Shown here one piece after another: positions 12,709 through 22,162 of a stretch of 64,000 nucleotides of DNA. The stretch spans positions 1-64,000 of the forward strand of contig NZ_LMNI01000010.1 in NCBI RefSeq assembly GCF_001422925.1, written 5' to 3'. The notes under the pieces are model-generated. The model saw nothing but the letters and a program-made list of their open reading frames with translations, had not been told where the DNA came from and made no database searches. Position numbers and translations under genes: made by a program. The DNA is from Microbacterium sp. Leaf288 (GTDB lineage Bacteria > Actinomycetota > Actinomycetes > Actinomycetales > Microbacteriaceae). Every line of letters begins with the position of its first letter. The first letter of the stretch is position 1.

Positions 12709-13324
12709 TGCTTCGACCGAGGGACCGCCCGTCGTGACGGTGACCGATGTGGCGCGGCGGCTGGAGGCGATCCTGCTGATCGTCGAGGAACCGCAGAGTC
12801 TGGTGAGCCTCGCGGCCGCCGTCGGCGCACCGGTGCCCGCGGTGCGCCAGGCGATCGAGACCCTCGTCGACGACTACGACGGCAAGTCCGGTGGGCCGGT
12901 GCGCGGGTTCGAACTCCGCGAGGTCGGCGGCGGCTGGCGTCTCTATGTGCGCGAGGAGCTCGACGACCTCGTCAGCGAGTACGTCGGCGGGCAGGCGCCG
13001 TCGCGCCTCTCGCAGGCGGCGCTCGAGACCCTCGCGGTCATCGCCTACAAGCAGCCGGTGACCCGCAGCCAGGTCGCGTCCATCCGTGCCGTCAACGTCG
13101 ACTCGGTCGTGCGCACGCTGCTGGCGCGCGGACTCATCACCGAGCTCTTCGCGGATGCCGAGACCGGCGCGATCAACTACGGCACGACGGATGCGCTGCT
13201 CGTGCACCTGGGTGTCAACTCGCTGGACGAACTGCCGCACATCTCGCCGCTGCTGGACGGTGCCGACGAGGTGTCGAGGGCGGACGAAGTCGGCGGCAAC
13301 CTGGACGAAGGAGTGCGTCGATGA
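12698..13324 (+). CDS. scpB: Segregation and condensation protein B
   Basis: A 208-aa protein with two winged-helix domains of the KITE type that dimerises and binds ScpA. Recognisable stretches are LEAILLIVEEPQSL at the start of domain 1 and ALETLAVIAYKQPVTRSQV in domain 2. The last 30 residues are acidic and unconserved. It overlaps scpA before it and rluB after it (ATGA), so the set is translated as one unit. Confidence 0.93.
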   Translation: MTDDASTEGPPVVTVTDVARRLEAILLIVEEPQSLVSLAAAVGAPVPAVRQAIETLVDDYDGKSGGPVRGFELREVGGGWRLYVREELDDLVSEYVGGQAPSRLSQAALETLAVIAYKQPVTRSQVASIRAVNVDSVVRTLLARGLITELFADAETGAINYGTTDALLVHLGVNSLDELPHISPLLDGADEVSRADEVGGNLDEGVRR

Positions 13325-14094
13325 CCGGCGGAGCGGAATCCACCGAAGGAGTGCGCCTGCAGAAGGCGCTCGCGAACGCGGGAGTCGCGTCGCGGCGCGT
13401 CGCCGAGCAGCTCATCGTCGAGGGGCGCGTGCGCGTGAACGGCGCCGTCGTGACAGAGCTGGGCTCACGCGTCGACCCCGAGAACGACCTGGTCGACGTC
13501 GACGGCACGGCTGTCCAGTTCGACCAGTCCAAGCGGTACGTGATGCTCAACAAGCCCACGGGCGTCGTGAGCTCGATGAAGGACGACCGCGGCCGCCCGG
13601 ACCTCCGCAGCTTCACGAAGGACTGGGAGGAGCGCCTGTACAACGTGGGGCGATTGGATGCCGAGACCAGCGGCCTGCTCGTGCTCACCAACGACGGCGA
13701 GCTCGCGCACGTGCTGGCGCACCCGTCGTTCGGCGTCACCAAGGTCTACATCGCCAAGGTCGACGGGCGCGTGACCCCGCAGATCATCCAGCAGCTCCTG
13801 CGCGGCGTCGACCTGGAGGACGGCCCGATCGCCGCCGACAAGGCACGGCTGCTGTCGTCCTCGGCCGAGGGCGGTGGCTCGCTCGTCGAGCTCACGCTCC
13901 ACTCGGGGCGCAACCGCATCGTGCGCCGCATGATGGCCGAGGTCGGGCATCCGGTCGTCGAGCTCGTGCGCCGGCAGTTCGGGCCGCTCCACCTGGGAAC
14001 GCTGCCAGCCGGGCGCGCCCGGGAGTTGACTAAAGTGGAGCGGGGCGCTCTGCTGACTCTTTCGCGCCAAGCCGCAGGTCAACAGGAGGATTAA
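13321..14094 (+). CDS. rluB: 23S rRNA pseudouridine synthase, RsuA/RluB family
   Basis: A 257-aa enzyme with an S4 domain at residues 11-60 (VRLQKALANAGVASRR). The catalytic domain has the nucleophile Asp113 in GRLDAETSGLL and the later GRNRIVRRM signature near residue 200. It isomerises uridine in rRNA; large-subunit specificity is assumed from the family and the scpB-linked position (Rv1711-like). It starts within the scpB stop and is followed directly by tyrA. Confidence 0.9.
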   Translation: MTGGAESTEGVRLQKALANAGVASRRVAEQLIVEGRVRVNGAVVTELGSRVDPENDLVDVDGTAVQFDQSKRYVMLNKPTGVVSSMKDDRGRPDLRSFTKDWEERLYNVGRLDAETSGLLVLTNDGELAHVLAHPSFGVTKVYIAKVDGRVTPQIIQQLLRGVDLEDGPIAADKARLLSSSAEGGGSLVELTLHSGRNRIVRRMMAEVGHPVVELVRRQFGPLHLGTLPAGRARELTKVERGALLTLSRQAAGQQED

Positions 14095-15201
14095 GTGACA
14101 GCGACCTCCCTTGCTCCGCGCGTGCAGGGCACGGTGCGCATCGTCGGCACCGGCCTCCTCGGCGCGAGCATCGGCCACGCGCTCAGCGCGCGCGGGATCG
14201 ATGTCGCGCTGGACGACACGTCCCCCGCCCAGCTGCGCCTCGCGATCGACTACGGCGCCGGCCGCCGTGCGGCCGACGACGACGCGCCGTCGCTCGTCGT
14301 CGTCGCGGTGCCGCCCGATGTCACGGCCGACGTCATCCAGAGGGAACTCGAACGCCACCCGCACGCCGTCGTGACGGACGTCGCCAGCGTCAAGCTCGAG
14401 CCGCTGCGCACCCTGCGCGAGCGCGGTGTGGACCTCACGCACTACATCGGCTCGCACCCCCTGGCCGGACGCGAGCGCGGGGGAGCGATCTCCGCCCGCG
14501 CCGACATCTTCGTCGGTCGCCCGTGGGTGGTGTGCCGCGACGAGGAGACGCCGTCGGCCGATCTGGCCCTCGTCGAGGCCCTCGCGCTCGACCTCGGTGC
14601 GACGCCGATCGAGATGACGCCCGAGGACCACGACCGCGGCGTCGCGCTCGTCTCGCACGTGCCCCAGCTGGTCGCCAGTCTGCTGGCCGGGCGCTTCGTC
14701 GACGCGCCCGACGGCTCGTTGCGGCTCGCGGGTCAGGGCGTGCGCGACACGACCCGCATCGCGGCATCCGCTCCCGAGCTCTGGGTGCAGATCCTCGGCG
14801 CGAACGCGGCACCCGTCGTCGACGTGCTCGACCTGATCGCGGCCGACCTCACCGCCGTCGCCGACGCCCTGCGCGAGCCCGACGCCCCGGGTGCGCGCCG
14901 TGCCGTCGCGGACACGATCCGGCGCGGCAACGACGGTGTCGAGCGCCTGCCCGGCAAGCACGGCCAGAACCGCCGCTTCGAGCCGGTCGTCGTCATGGTC
15001 GACGACACCCCCGGACAGCTCGGACGCCTGTTCGGCGAACTGGGCGACCTCGACGTGAACGTGGAAGACCTGCGCCTGGAGCACTCGCCCGGCGCCCAGT
15101 TCGGCCTCGCCGAGATCAGCGTCGTCCCGAGCGCCGTGCGCCGGGCGATCGACGGTCTCGAGTCGCGCGGCTGGAAGATTGCGAGCACCACCAATGACTG
15201 A
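14095..15201 (+). CDS. tyrA: Prephenate dehydrogenase
   Basis: A 368-aa enzyme that converts prephenate to 4-hydroxyphenylpyruvate for tyrosine synthesis. The NAD-binding motif [10 protein letters not shown] is near residue 18, and the prephenate-site stretch [13 protein letters not shown] is near residue 117. A C-terminal ACT-like domain (residues about 295-365) suggests feedback control by tyrosine. The GTG start follows AGGAGG at 14084-14089 and abuts the rluB stop. tyrA is not in this position in mycobacteria, so it was inserted into the scpB-rluB-cmk-der unit in this lineage. Confidence 0.92.
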   Translation: MTATSLAPRVQGTVRIVGTGLLGASIGHALSARGIDVALDDTSPAQLRLAIDYGAGRRAADDDAPSLVVVAVPPDVTADVIQRELERHPHAVVTDVASVKLEPLRTLRERGVDLTHYIGSHPLAGRERGGAISARADIFVGRPWVVCRDEETPSADLALVEALALDLGATPIEMTPEDHDRGVALVSHVPQLVASLLAGRFVDAPDGSLRLAGQGVRDTTRIAASAPELWVQILGANAAPVVDVLDLIAADLTAVADALREPDAPGARRAVADTIRRGNDGVERLPGKHGQNRRFEPVVVMVDDTPGQLGRLFGELGDLDVNVEDLRLEHSPGAQFGLAEISVVPSAVRRAIDGLESRGWKIASTTND

Positions 15202-15922
15202 CCCCGTGATGACCACGCCGGGGCCGGACCCCGTCGTCGTCGCGATCGACGGACCGGCCGGCAGCGGCAAATCCAGCGTCTCCAAGCAGGTCGCCCGACG
15301 TCTCGGCTACGGCTACCTCGACACCGGAGCGGCCTACCGTGCTCTGGCGTGGCACGCGCTCGAGCGCGGCGTCGACACGTCGGATGCGGCATCCGTCCTC
15401 GATGTCTCGGGTGACTTCGACTACGCGATCTCGCTCGATCCCGACGCCTACTGGGTGCGCGTGGGGCGGGCCGATGTGACCGACGCGATCCGCGAGCCTC
15501 GCGTGTCGGACGCCGTCAGCGGCGTCGCGCGCGTTCCCGCGGTGCGGCAGTCGGTGAACGCGCTGTTCCGTGCGCTCGTGGCCCGCTCCGGGCGCCCGGG
15601 TGTCGTCGTCGAAGGGCGCGACATCACGACGGTCGTCGCCCCCGACGCCCCCGTGCGCATCCTCCTCACGGCCGCACCGGAGATCCGCGCCGCCCGCCGC
15701 AGCGCGGAACTCGCGACGCAGGATGCCGCGACCGTCGCCGCCGCACTCCACCAGCGCGACGCGTCCGACTCGGCCGTCGTCGACTTCCTCACCGCCGCAC
15801 CCGGCGTCGAGGTCGTCGACTCGACCCCCCTCGATTTCGACCAGACCGTGGACGCCGTGCTCGGCGTGATCCAGGCCGCGCTGAGCGCGCCGGCGGTCGA
15901 CCCACTGCAGACAGGAGCCTGA
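15194..15922 (+). CDS. cmk: Cytidylate kinase
   Basis: A 242-aa kinase that phosphorylates CMP and dCMP. The P-loop GPAGSGKSS is near residue 18, DTGAAYRA near residue 40, and the CMP-binding and lid regions ([15 protein letters not shown]) follow. The ATG at 15194 overlaps tyrA by 8 bases. GTG at 15206 and ATG at 15209 are alternative starts giving a slightly shorter leader. The order cmk-der is the usual one. Confidence 0.92.
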   Translation: MTDPVMTTPGPDPVVVAIDGPAGSGKSSVSKQVARRLGYGYLDTGAAYRALAWHALERGVDTSDAASVLDVSGDFDYAISLDPDAYWVRVGRADVTDAIREPRVSDAVSGVARVPAVRQSVNALFRALVARSGRPGVVVEGRDITTVVAPDAPVRILLTAAPEIRAARRSAELATQDAATVAAALHQRDASDSAVVDFLTAAPGVEVVDSTPLDFDQTVDAVLGVIQAALSAPAVDPLQTGA

Positions 15923-15923
15923 G

Positions 15924-17462
15924 ATGGCCGCTGATGACAATGCCGACTTCGACGAGTTCGAAGCCGGCGACGACAACCTCGCCGAGAACCTCGCGGACCT
16001 CGACGACGAGCTCGCCGAGCAACGGGCCGTCGCCCTGCGCGTCGGCCTCGACGACTACGACCTCGACGACGAGGACGCGGCGCTGCTCGCGGGCATCGTC
16101 CGGGGCGAGGACGGCATCGAGTTCCTGCCGGCGCTCCCGGTCGTCGCGATCGTGGGTCGCCCGAACGTCGGCAAGTCCGCGCTGGTGAACCGCATCCTCG
16201 GCCGGCGCGAGGCCGTCGTCGAGGACACCCCCGGTGTCACGCGCGACCGCGTCACGTACAAGGCCGAGTGGATGGACCGCCGCTTCACGCTCGTCGACAC
16301 CGGCGGGTGGGAGCCCGACGCCCGTGGCATCGACCGCTCGGTCGCCGCGCAGGCCGAGGTCGCCATCGACCTGTCGGACATCGTGCTCTTCGTCGTCGAC
16401 GCGATGGTCGGCGCCACCGCGACCGACGAGCACGTCGTGCGACTGCTCCGCAAGGCCAACAAACCCGTCTTCCTCGTCGCCAACAAGATCGACGACGCCC
16501 GCCAGGAGCCCGAGGCCGCGGCGCTCTGGAACCTCGGCCTCGACCAGCCGTGGCCGGTCTCTGCCATCCACGGCCGTGGCGTCGCGGACCTCCTCGACGA
16601 GGTCGTGAAGGTCATGCCCGACGTGTCGGCCGTGGCCAAGGCCGAGATCGGCGGCCCGCGCCGCGTCGCGATCCTCGGCCGCCCGAACGTCGGCAAGTCG
16701 TCGCTGCTCAACAAGGCCGCGGGCGAGGAGCGCGTCGTCGTCAACGAGCTCGCCGGCACCACGCGCGATCCGGTCGACGAGATCGTCGAGCTCGGCGGCA
16801 AGCTGTGGCGCTTCGTCGACACGGCCGGAATCCGCCGTCGTGTGCACCTGCAGCAGGGCGCCGACTTCTACGCCTCGCTGCGCACGTCGGCGGCGCTCGA
16901 GAAGGCCGAGGTCGCGATCGTCGTGATCGACGTGACCCAGCCGATCAGCGTGCAGGACCTCAACATCATCGACCTCGTCCTCGAGTCGGGCCGTGCGCTC
17001 GTGATCGCCTACAACAAGTGGGACCGTCTCAACGACGACGACATGGACGGCCAGGACCGCCGCCGCTACCTCGAGCGCGAGATCGAGCAGGACCTCGCGC
17101 ACGTCCAGTGGGCGCCCCGCGTCAACATCTCGGCGCGCACCGGTCGCCACCTCGACAAGCTCGTTCCGGCGCTCGAGACGGCCCTCGAGTCGTGGGATCA
17201 GCGCATCCCGACGGGCAAGTTCAACGCGTTCCTCACCGAACTCATCGCCGAGCACCCGCACCCGCTGCGCGGGGGAAAGCAGCCGCGCATCCTGTTCGGC
17301 ACGCAGGCCTCGACGCGCCCGCCGACTTTCGTGCTGTTCACGACAGGCTTCCTCGACCCGGGCTACCGCCGCTTCATCCAGCGGCGCCTGCGCGAGCTGT
17401 ACGGCTTCGAGGGCTCGCCGATCGTGATCAACATGCGCGTGCGCGAGCGTCGCCAGCGCTGA
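15924..17462 (+). CDS. der: GTPase Der (EngA), ribosome assembly factor
   Basis: A 512-aa protein with two tandem GTPase domains: GRPNVGKSA near residue 79 and GRPNVGKSS near residue 252. NKXD motifs (NKID, NKWD) match each. A C-terminal KH-like domain follows. The first 70 residues are an acidic Asp/Glu-rich extension, common in actinobacterial Der. It acts in 50S subunit maturation. AGGAG precedes the ATG by 6 bases. It is the last gene of the run and is followed by a strong terminator. Confidence 0.95.
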   Translation: MAADDNADFDEFEAGDDNLAENLADLDDELAEQRAVALRVGLDDYDLDDEDAALLAGIVRGEDGIEFLPALPVVAIVGRPNVGKSALVNRILGRREAVVEDTPGVTRDRVTYKAEWMDRRFTLVDTGGWEPDARGIDRSVAAQAEVAIDLSDIVLFVVDAMVGATATDEHVVRLLRKANKPVFLVANKIDDARQEPEAAALWNLGLDQPWPVSAIHGRGVADLLDEVVKVMPDVSAVAKAEIGGPRRVAILGRPNVGKSSLLNKAAGEERVVVNELAGTTRDPVDEIVELGGKLWRFVDTAGIRRRVHLQQGADFYASLRTSAALEKAEVAIVVIDVTQPISVQDLNIIDLVLESGRALVIAYNKWDRLNDDDMDGQDRRRYLEREIEQDLAHVQWAPRVNISARTGRHLDKLVPALETALESWDQRIPTGKFNAFLTELIAEHPHPLRGGKQPRILFGTQASTRPPTFVLFTTGFLDPGYRRFIQRRLRELYGFEGSPIVINMRVRERRQR

Positions 17463-17473
17463 CGGACCTCGAC

Positions 17474-17508
17474 ATGGTGGATGCCTCGCCCCGAGGCATC
17501 CACCATTT
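17474..17508 (+). terminator. Intrinsic terminator after der
   Basis: A perfect 15-bp stem, ATGGTGGATGCCTCG with CGAGGCATCCACCAT, closes a 3-base loop and is followed by TTTCTTC. It lies between the convergent stops of der and the GNAT gene, so it mainly serves der. The stem includes the abundant GGATGCC word and its complement. Confidence 0.9.
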
Positions 17509-17510
17509 CT

Positions 17511-17939
17511 TCATGCCTGCTCGCCGTGGCGGTAGAGTGCCGGGCGCACCATCGCGGTCGCATCGGGCTCGGCGAAGCCGAACTGGCGGTACAGGCCGTG
17601 CGCATCACCGGTGAACAGCGTCCAGCGCATGTCGGCGCCGGGACCGTCGTCGATCATGAGGCGGATCAGGCGCTTGCCGAGTCCGTGCCCGCGGTGCGCG
17701 TCGACGACGAAGACGTCGGCGAGGTAGGCGAAGCCGACGCCGTCCGAGACCGCGCGTGCGAAGCCCACCAGTTCGCCGGTCGGGCGGTGGTAGGCGGCGA
17801 CCACCCGCCAGGCGTTGTCGAGCTGCGTCTCGACCTGCTCTCGCGTGCGCCAGCCTCCCCAGTACGCCTCGGTCGAAAGCCAGGCCCATACGGCGTCTCG
17901 CTGGACGCGGGTCGGGTCGTCGTCGAGTTCGTAATCCAT
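17511..17939 (-). CDS. GNAT-family N-acetyltransferase
   Basis: A 142-aa protein. The acetyl-CoA loop is VVDAHRGHGLGKRLIRLMI near residue 90, and the C-terminal FTGDAHGLYRQFGF stretch is typical of this fold. It starts MDYELDDDPTRV; an in-frame ATG at 17948 would add three residues and has slightly better spacing from GGGAG. The substrate is unknown. It converges on der and diverges from the Nudix-NYN gene. Confidence 0.85.
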   Translation of the reverse strand: MDYELDDDPTRVQRDAVWAWLSTEAYWGGWRTREQVETQLDNAWRVVAAYHRPTGELVGFARAVSDGVGFAYLADVFVVDAHRGHGLGKRLIRLMIDDGPGADMRWTLFTGDAHGLYRQFGFAEPDATAMVRPALYRHGEQA

Positions 17940-18022
17940 GCACCTCATTGTGGCGAGTCTCCCGGTGACGGCGACGGGGCCGATTCGGCGTTCGCGGCCC
18001 GCTCGTGTGACAGGCTGGCTGG

Positions 18023-18925
18023 GTGACGATCGAGCCTCCCGCCCCCGGTGAGCCGCGCCGTCCGCACGGACCCCGCGACCCCGGGGACGCGTGGGTCGTG
18101 GCGCCGACGGGGGAGCGGTACTGGGGCCGGTTCGGGGCCGCAGGCCTCCTCGCGGTCGACGCGGAACGGGGCGTGCTGCTGCAGCACCGCGTCTCGTGGA
18201 GCCACTTCGGCGACACCTGGGCACTGCCCGGAGGCGCACAACACGAGGGCGAGTCGGCCTGCGACGGCGCGCTGCGCGAGGCCGCCGAGGAGGCCGGCGT
18301 GCCGGATGCCGCGGTGCAGCCCCGAGTACTCAGCGTCTTCGATCTCGGCTACTGGAGCTATACCACCGTCGTGGGCGACGTTGTGGTTCCCTTCGAGCCC
18401 ACCATCAGCGACCCCGAGAGCCGCGAGCTCGCCTGGGTGCCCGTCGACGAGGTCATCGAGTATCCGCTGCACCCCGGCTTCGCGGCCTCGTGGGAGAAGC
18501 TGCGCGGCCTGCTCAGCGTTCGGCCGGCGGTCATCGTCGACATCGCGAACGTCATGGGCTCGGTGCCCGACGGCTGGTGGCGCGACCGCCCGGGCGCGGC
18601 TTCCCGCCTGATCGCGCGGATCGCCGACCTCGCCGCGCACGGCGTGCCGGCGTCCGCGCTGGAGCTGCCGGAGCAGACCTGGTACCCGGAGTGGACCGCG
18701 GTCGTCGAAGGTCAGGCGCGCGGGGTGGACGGCGCCACGGGCGTCGAGGTGGTGCGGGCCGAGGCATCCGGTGACGACGCCATCGTCGCGTCGGCGCAGC
18801 GAGCCGTCGCCGCGGGCCGTGTGGTGACGGTGGTCACGAGCGACCGTGGGCTCTCCGAGCGGGTGAGGGATGCCGGAGCCGCCGTCCGCGGCGTACGCTG
18901 GCTGCAGGACCTGCTCGACGCGTGA
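18023..18925 (+). CDS. Nudix hydrolase fused to a NYN/PIN-like nuclease domain
   Basis: A 300-aa two-domain protein starting at GTG. Residues 35-150 are a Nudix domain with an intact box from Gly71 (GGAQHEGE) to REAAEEAG. Residues 168-300 look like a PIN/NYN (YacP-like) domain, starting AVIVDIANVMG and ending VVTVVTSDRGLSERV. Its conserved acids are Asp173, Asp251, Asp252 and Asp274. Nudix enzymes hydrolyse nucleoside diphosphate derivatives, including RNA 5' ends in the RppH group; NYN domains are RNases. A role in RNA turnover is an inference. The NYN-like half also occurs as a separate small protein in actinobacteria (recalled). Confidence 0.82.
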   Translation: MTIEPPAPGEPRRPHGPRDPGDAWVVAPTGERYWGRFGAAGLLAVDAERGVLLQHRVSWSHFGDTWALPGGAQHEGESACDGALREAAEEAGVPDAAVQPRVLSVFDLGYWSYTTVVGDVVVPFEPTISDPESRELAWVPVDEVIEYPLHPGFAASWEKLRGLLSVRPAVIVDIANVMGSVPDGWWRDRPGAASRLIARIADLAAHGVPASALELPEQTWYPEWTAVVEGQARGVDGATGVEVVRAEASGDDAIVASAQRAVAAGRVVTVVTSDRGLSERVRDAGAAVRGVRWLQDLLDA

Positions 18926-19106
18926 CGCGAGCCACGCGCTCGCCGCGCCGCGGCACCTGCGGTATCGCGGCCGGTCGCGAGGATGCGGTATCTCCGCGGC
19001 TGCTCGGAGGCTCTCACATGACGTCAGGGCCGGGACGCCGGAGACGGAGCGCTTCGGACCCTGCGTGGATGCACCATCGGCCCGGCGCGGAGGGACGGGA
19101 CGTGCC

Positions 19107-20051
19107 ATGGGCGGTGCCGGTAGCAGGAAGCCGAAGCCGGGAGTCGTCGGCGAGTGCGCTCGCGCGGCACTCGCCGTGACCATGGTGCTCCTGCTGTCCG
19201 GATGTGCGGCGGACGGCGCCGACTCGGGACCGCAGCCGACCGCCGTGCCCTCCTCGCAGCCGACGACCGGTGGCGGCGATGAGGGAGACGGGGAGGGGGA
19301 GCCCGGCTCCGAACCCTCGGCGGAGCCCACGGAAGGCGGCGGCCAGGTCGAGCCCGGCCTGCCGACGGCGGGGCCGACGCCGGAGCCCGGAGCCCCGCCC
19401 GGACCCGACGAAGCGGTCGCGCGCTTCCAGGAACGATGCGAGGAGGGCGTCGAGGAGTGGCGCGAGGGGAAGGTGGACTACCCCAGCGAGCTCTCCGTGC
19501 CCGTGGAGGGCGCGGTGAACTACAACGCCGCCCTCGACGTCCGTTCCGAGCCGCTGCCGGCCGACGAGGTCGTCGACGTCGGCGACGGGGCCGCGGCCAG
19601 CGAGGAAGTTCTGGTGAAGTGCACGGTCGCGGCCAGACTGACCCCCGTCGGCGATGCGCTGAGCGTGGCGGAGGAGCCGACCGAGTCGGTCGGGGGATGG
19701 ATCGTGCAGGAGTTCAGCCCGAAGGGAGTCGTCGAGTGGTCCTGGACGGTCACCGCTCTGGAGCCGGTCGACCAGCAGCTGCGCCTCGAGCTGCGACCCG
19801 CGATCGTCGTGGAAGACGCCGCGGGGGATCCGGGCTACGCCAGTCGCAACCTCGCGTCGTTCACAACCGATGTGACTGTCGAGGCCTCGCTGCTGCACCG
19901 CACCGCGTACTGGTTCGAGGTGAACTGGCCGCTCATCGTGATCATCGCGACCGCGATCGGCGCAGGGAGCCTCGCCGTCGTGACGTGGTGGCGCAAGATC
20001 CGGCCGCGACGCAAGGCCGGTGTGCGGACGACCGACGGGAGAGCGACATGA
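19107..20051 (+). CDS. Lipoprotein with C-terminal membrane anchor, unknown function
   Basis: A 314-aa protein. A lipobox LLSGC places the lipidated Cys at residue 33. A Gly/Glu/Pro/Ser-rich linker covers about residues 40-95. A globular extracytoplasmic part follows, with four cysteines fewer than a disulfide-rich domain would need. A transmembrane helix at about residues 275-297 leads to a short, strongly basic cytoplasmic tail. It would be tied to the membrane at both ends. The start at 19107 is chosen because it gives a proper signal peptide; the frame is open upstream. The stop overlaps the LuxR-type gene as ATGA. Confidence 0.75.
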   Translation: MGGAGSRKPKPGVVGECARAALAVTMVLLLSGCAADGADSGPQPTAVPSSQPTTGGGDEGDGEGEPGSEPSAEPTEGGGQVEPGLPTAGPTPEPGAPPGPDEAVARFQERCEEGVEEWREGKVDYPSELSVPVEGAVNYNAALDVRSEPLPADEVVDVGDGAAASEEVLVKCTVAARLTPVGDALSVAEEPTESVGGWIVQEFSPKGVVEWSWTVTALEPVDQQLRLELRPAIVVEDAAGDPGYASRNLASFTTDVTVEASLLHRTAYWFEVNWPLIVIIATAIGAGSLAVVTWWRKIRPRRKAGVRTTDGRAT

Positions 20052-21670
20052 TCTCCTCCAGCGACCTCGACGCCGGCCGCGCGGCCGTGGCAGACCGGCG
20101 CTGGGCGGATGCGCTCGAGTCGCTCGCGCGCGTCGACGCGCGCGACGGCCTCGCGGGATCCGATCTGCAGCTGCTCGCCATCGCCGCACTGCTGCGTGGT
20201 GAACCGCGCGCCTCCGACGACGCACTCGCCCGCGCCTACGCGGCGCATCTGAGCGACGAGGACACCGCTGGGGCCGCCCGCGCAGCGGGATGGCTCGCCC
20301 TCAACCTGATCGAACAGGGCGACTTCACGAACAGCGTGCTGTGGGCTGCTCGCGCGATGCGGATCGTCGGCGCGATGACCGCACCCGGTTCGCTCGCAGG
20401 CTTCGCACGTCTGGCGCCGGCCGTCGGTCAGCTCGGCAGCGGGAACGCGGCGGAGGCGGTACACGCGTTCGAGGAGATCCTCGAGCTCGCAGACCGTGAG
20501 GACGACCCCGAGCTCGCGGCCATCGCAGGGCTCGGCCTCGGCAAGTCGCTCATCGAGGCGGGGTCCACAGCGGAGGGCTTCGCGCACCTGGATCGCGCGA
20601 TGGCCGCGGTCGCCGCAGGCGAGGTCGATCCGCTGCCGACGGGCGTGATCTCGTGCGCCGCAATCTCCGATGCTCTGCTGGCCTTCGACCTGGAACGCGC
20701 ACGTGCCTGGATGGCGGTGCTCGACCGGTGGTGCAGCGAGCAGCCCCAGCTGGTCGCGTTCACTGGGCAATGCCGCGCGCTCGAAGCTGCGCTCCTCCTC
20801 GTGCGCGGGGCGTGGGCCGAGGCGGCCACCGCCGTGGAGCTCGCCCTGTCACGATTCCGCGCGGGCGACTACCGGGCGGTCTGGGGCGCGCCGTATCAGC
20901 TCGCCGAGCTGTCGCGCCTCCGCGGCGCATTCCATTCGGCCGAGGAGTCCTACCGGCGGGCGGGGGAATCAGGATGGGAACCGCAGCCCGGTGCGTCCTT
21001 GCTGAATCTCGCTCTCGGACGCACCGGGCGCGCTCAGGAGGAGATCCGCCGGAGCGCGGCGGGAGTGGACCCTGTCACCCGCCGGCATCTGCTGCCCGCG
21101 CTCATCGAGATCGAAGTCGCTGCCGGCGATTGCGGAGCCGCCCGACGCGCGCTCGAAGAGCTCCGCGATGCGCACCGCGTCATCCTCACGCCGATGCTCG
21201 ACGCCACCGTGGCGACCGCCGACGCGCGGGTGCTGCTCAGCGAGGGGCGCGCCACGGACGCCGTGGACGCCGCGCGCAGAGCCGTGCGCGCGTGGGAGCA
21301 GGTGGGTGCGCCGTACGAAGCCGCGCGCAGCCGCGTGCTCTCGGGGCGCGCGCTCGAGACTCTGGGCCAGGCCACGGCCGCGCAGGCCGAGTTCGAGGCG
21401 GCCCGCGCGGCATTCCTGGCGCTCGGCGCAGAACCGGCCGTCGCCGAGCTCGCGCAGATGACGGGCGATCGCCGCACCGGTGTCCTCACACCGCGCGAGC
21501 TGGAGGTGCTGCGGCTGGTGTCGACCGGCCTGACGAATCGCGCCATCGGAACGAAGCTGTCCCTCAGCGAGAAGACCGTGGCACGTCACCTGGCCAACAT
21601 CTTCGGCAAGCTGGACCTGTCGACGAGGGCCGCAGCGACGGCCTACGCCTACGAGAACGGCCTGGTGTGA
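20048..21670 (+). CDS. LuxR-type transcriptional regulator with TPR-like N-terminus
   Basis: A 540-aa protein. Residues 1-470 are helical repeats with Ala/Leu/Glu spacing typical of TPR, without a P-loop, so it is not a LAL/MalT ATPase. The GerE/LuxR helix-turn-helix lies at about residues 478-540 (LTPRELEVLRLVSTGLTNRAIG ... KTVARHLANIFGKL). GGGAGAG precedes the ATG, which overlaps the lipoprotein stop. The coupling suggests that the membrane protein supplies or modulates the signal, but the ligand and target genes are unknown. Confidence 0.88.
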   Translation: MISSSDLDAGRAAVADRRWADALESLARVDARDGLAGSDLQLLAIAALLRGEPRASDDALARAYAAHLSDEDTAGAARAAGWLALNLIEQGDFTNSVLWAARAMRIVGAMTAPGSLAGFARLAPAVGQLGSGNAAEAVHAFEEILELADREDDPELAAIAGLGLGKSLIEAGSTAEGFAHLDRAMAAVAAGEVDPLPTGVISCAAISDALLAFDLERARAWMAVLDRWCSEQPQLVAFTGQCRALEAALLLVRGAWAEAATAVELALSRFRAGDYRAVWGAPYQLAELSRLRGAFHSAEESYRRAGESGWEPQPGASLLNLALGRTGRAQEEIRRSAAGVDPVTRRHLLPALIEIEVAAGDCGAARRALEELRDAHRVILTPMLDATVATADARVLLSEGRATDAVDAARRAVRAWEQVGAPYEAARSRVLSGRALETLGQATAAQAEFEAARAAFLALGAEPAVAELAQMTGDRRTGVLTPRELEVLRLVSTGLTNRAIGTKLSLSEKTVARHLANIFGKLDLSTRAAATAYAYENGLV

Positions 21671-21775
21671 TCCCGTCGCAGCCGCCCGGGCCCGGTCGCC
21701 TGCACAGAATGACCCATGCGGGCGGTGGCCCGAAGATGGGCGGTTCGTCCGACGCGGCCTGCGGGGCGTGAGACC

Positions 21776-21781
21776 TACGGT
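21776..21781 (+). promoter_or_regulatory. Candidate -10 element (TACGGT) for a leaderless transcript
   Basis: TACGGT ends 6 bases before the ATG at 21788. No ribosome binding site is present, only GGGGCC next to the start. Confidence 0.4.
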
Positions 21782-21787
21782 GGGGCC

Positions 21788-22162
21788 ATGGACGTCCCGC
21801 TCATCGCCGGCACGGTCGCGACCGTGGCATTCGCGGTCAGCAACCTGCCGATGCTCGGCAAGGCGCTGCGCACGCGCGATGTCTCGTCGTACAGCGTGTC
21901 GAGCCTCGGGATGATCAACGCGGCGAACGTCGTGTACTCGCTGTATGTGTTCAGCCTGCCGATCGGTCCGATCTGGGCGCTGCACACGTTCTACCTGGTC
22001 TCGTGCGCCATCATGCTGGTGCTGTGCGTCGGGCAGCGGCGTGCTGCCTCACGCCGGAACCGCCGCGAGGGTGCCGTCACTCCTCGCGGCCGCGGAGCCG
22101 GTCGATCTCGCGGCGCTCGCGCTTGGTCGGGCGTCCTGCGCCTCGGTCGCGCTGCGCCATGA
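21788..22162 (+). CDS. SemiSWEET/PQ-loop-like small membrane transporter
   Basis: A 124-aa protein with three hydrophobic helices in the first 85 residues, including SNLPMLGKALRTRDVSSYSVSSLG, which resembles the PQ-loop of SemiSWEET sugar carriers. These dimerise to make a six-helix facilitator. The last 35 residues are basic and not part of the fold. They are encoded in an 86-bp overlap with the convergent S4 gene, so the true functional end may be near residue 95. Substrate is unknown. Confidence 0.75.
   Translation: MDVPLIAGTVATVAFAVSNLPMLGKALRTRDVSSYSVSSLGMINAANVVYSLYVFSLPIGPIWALHTFYLVSCAIMLVLCVGQRRAASRRNRREGAVTPRGRGAGRSRGARAWSGVLRLGRAAP

Noticed and set aside
19018..19026. Palindrome TGACGTCA upstream of the lipoprotein gene
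   Set aside because: A single 8-bp palindrome is expected by chance and is not placed near a promoter-like element.
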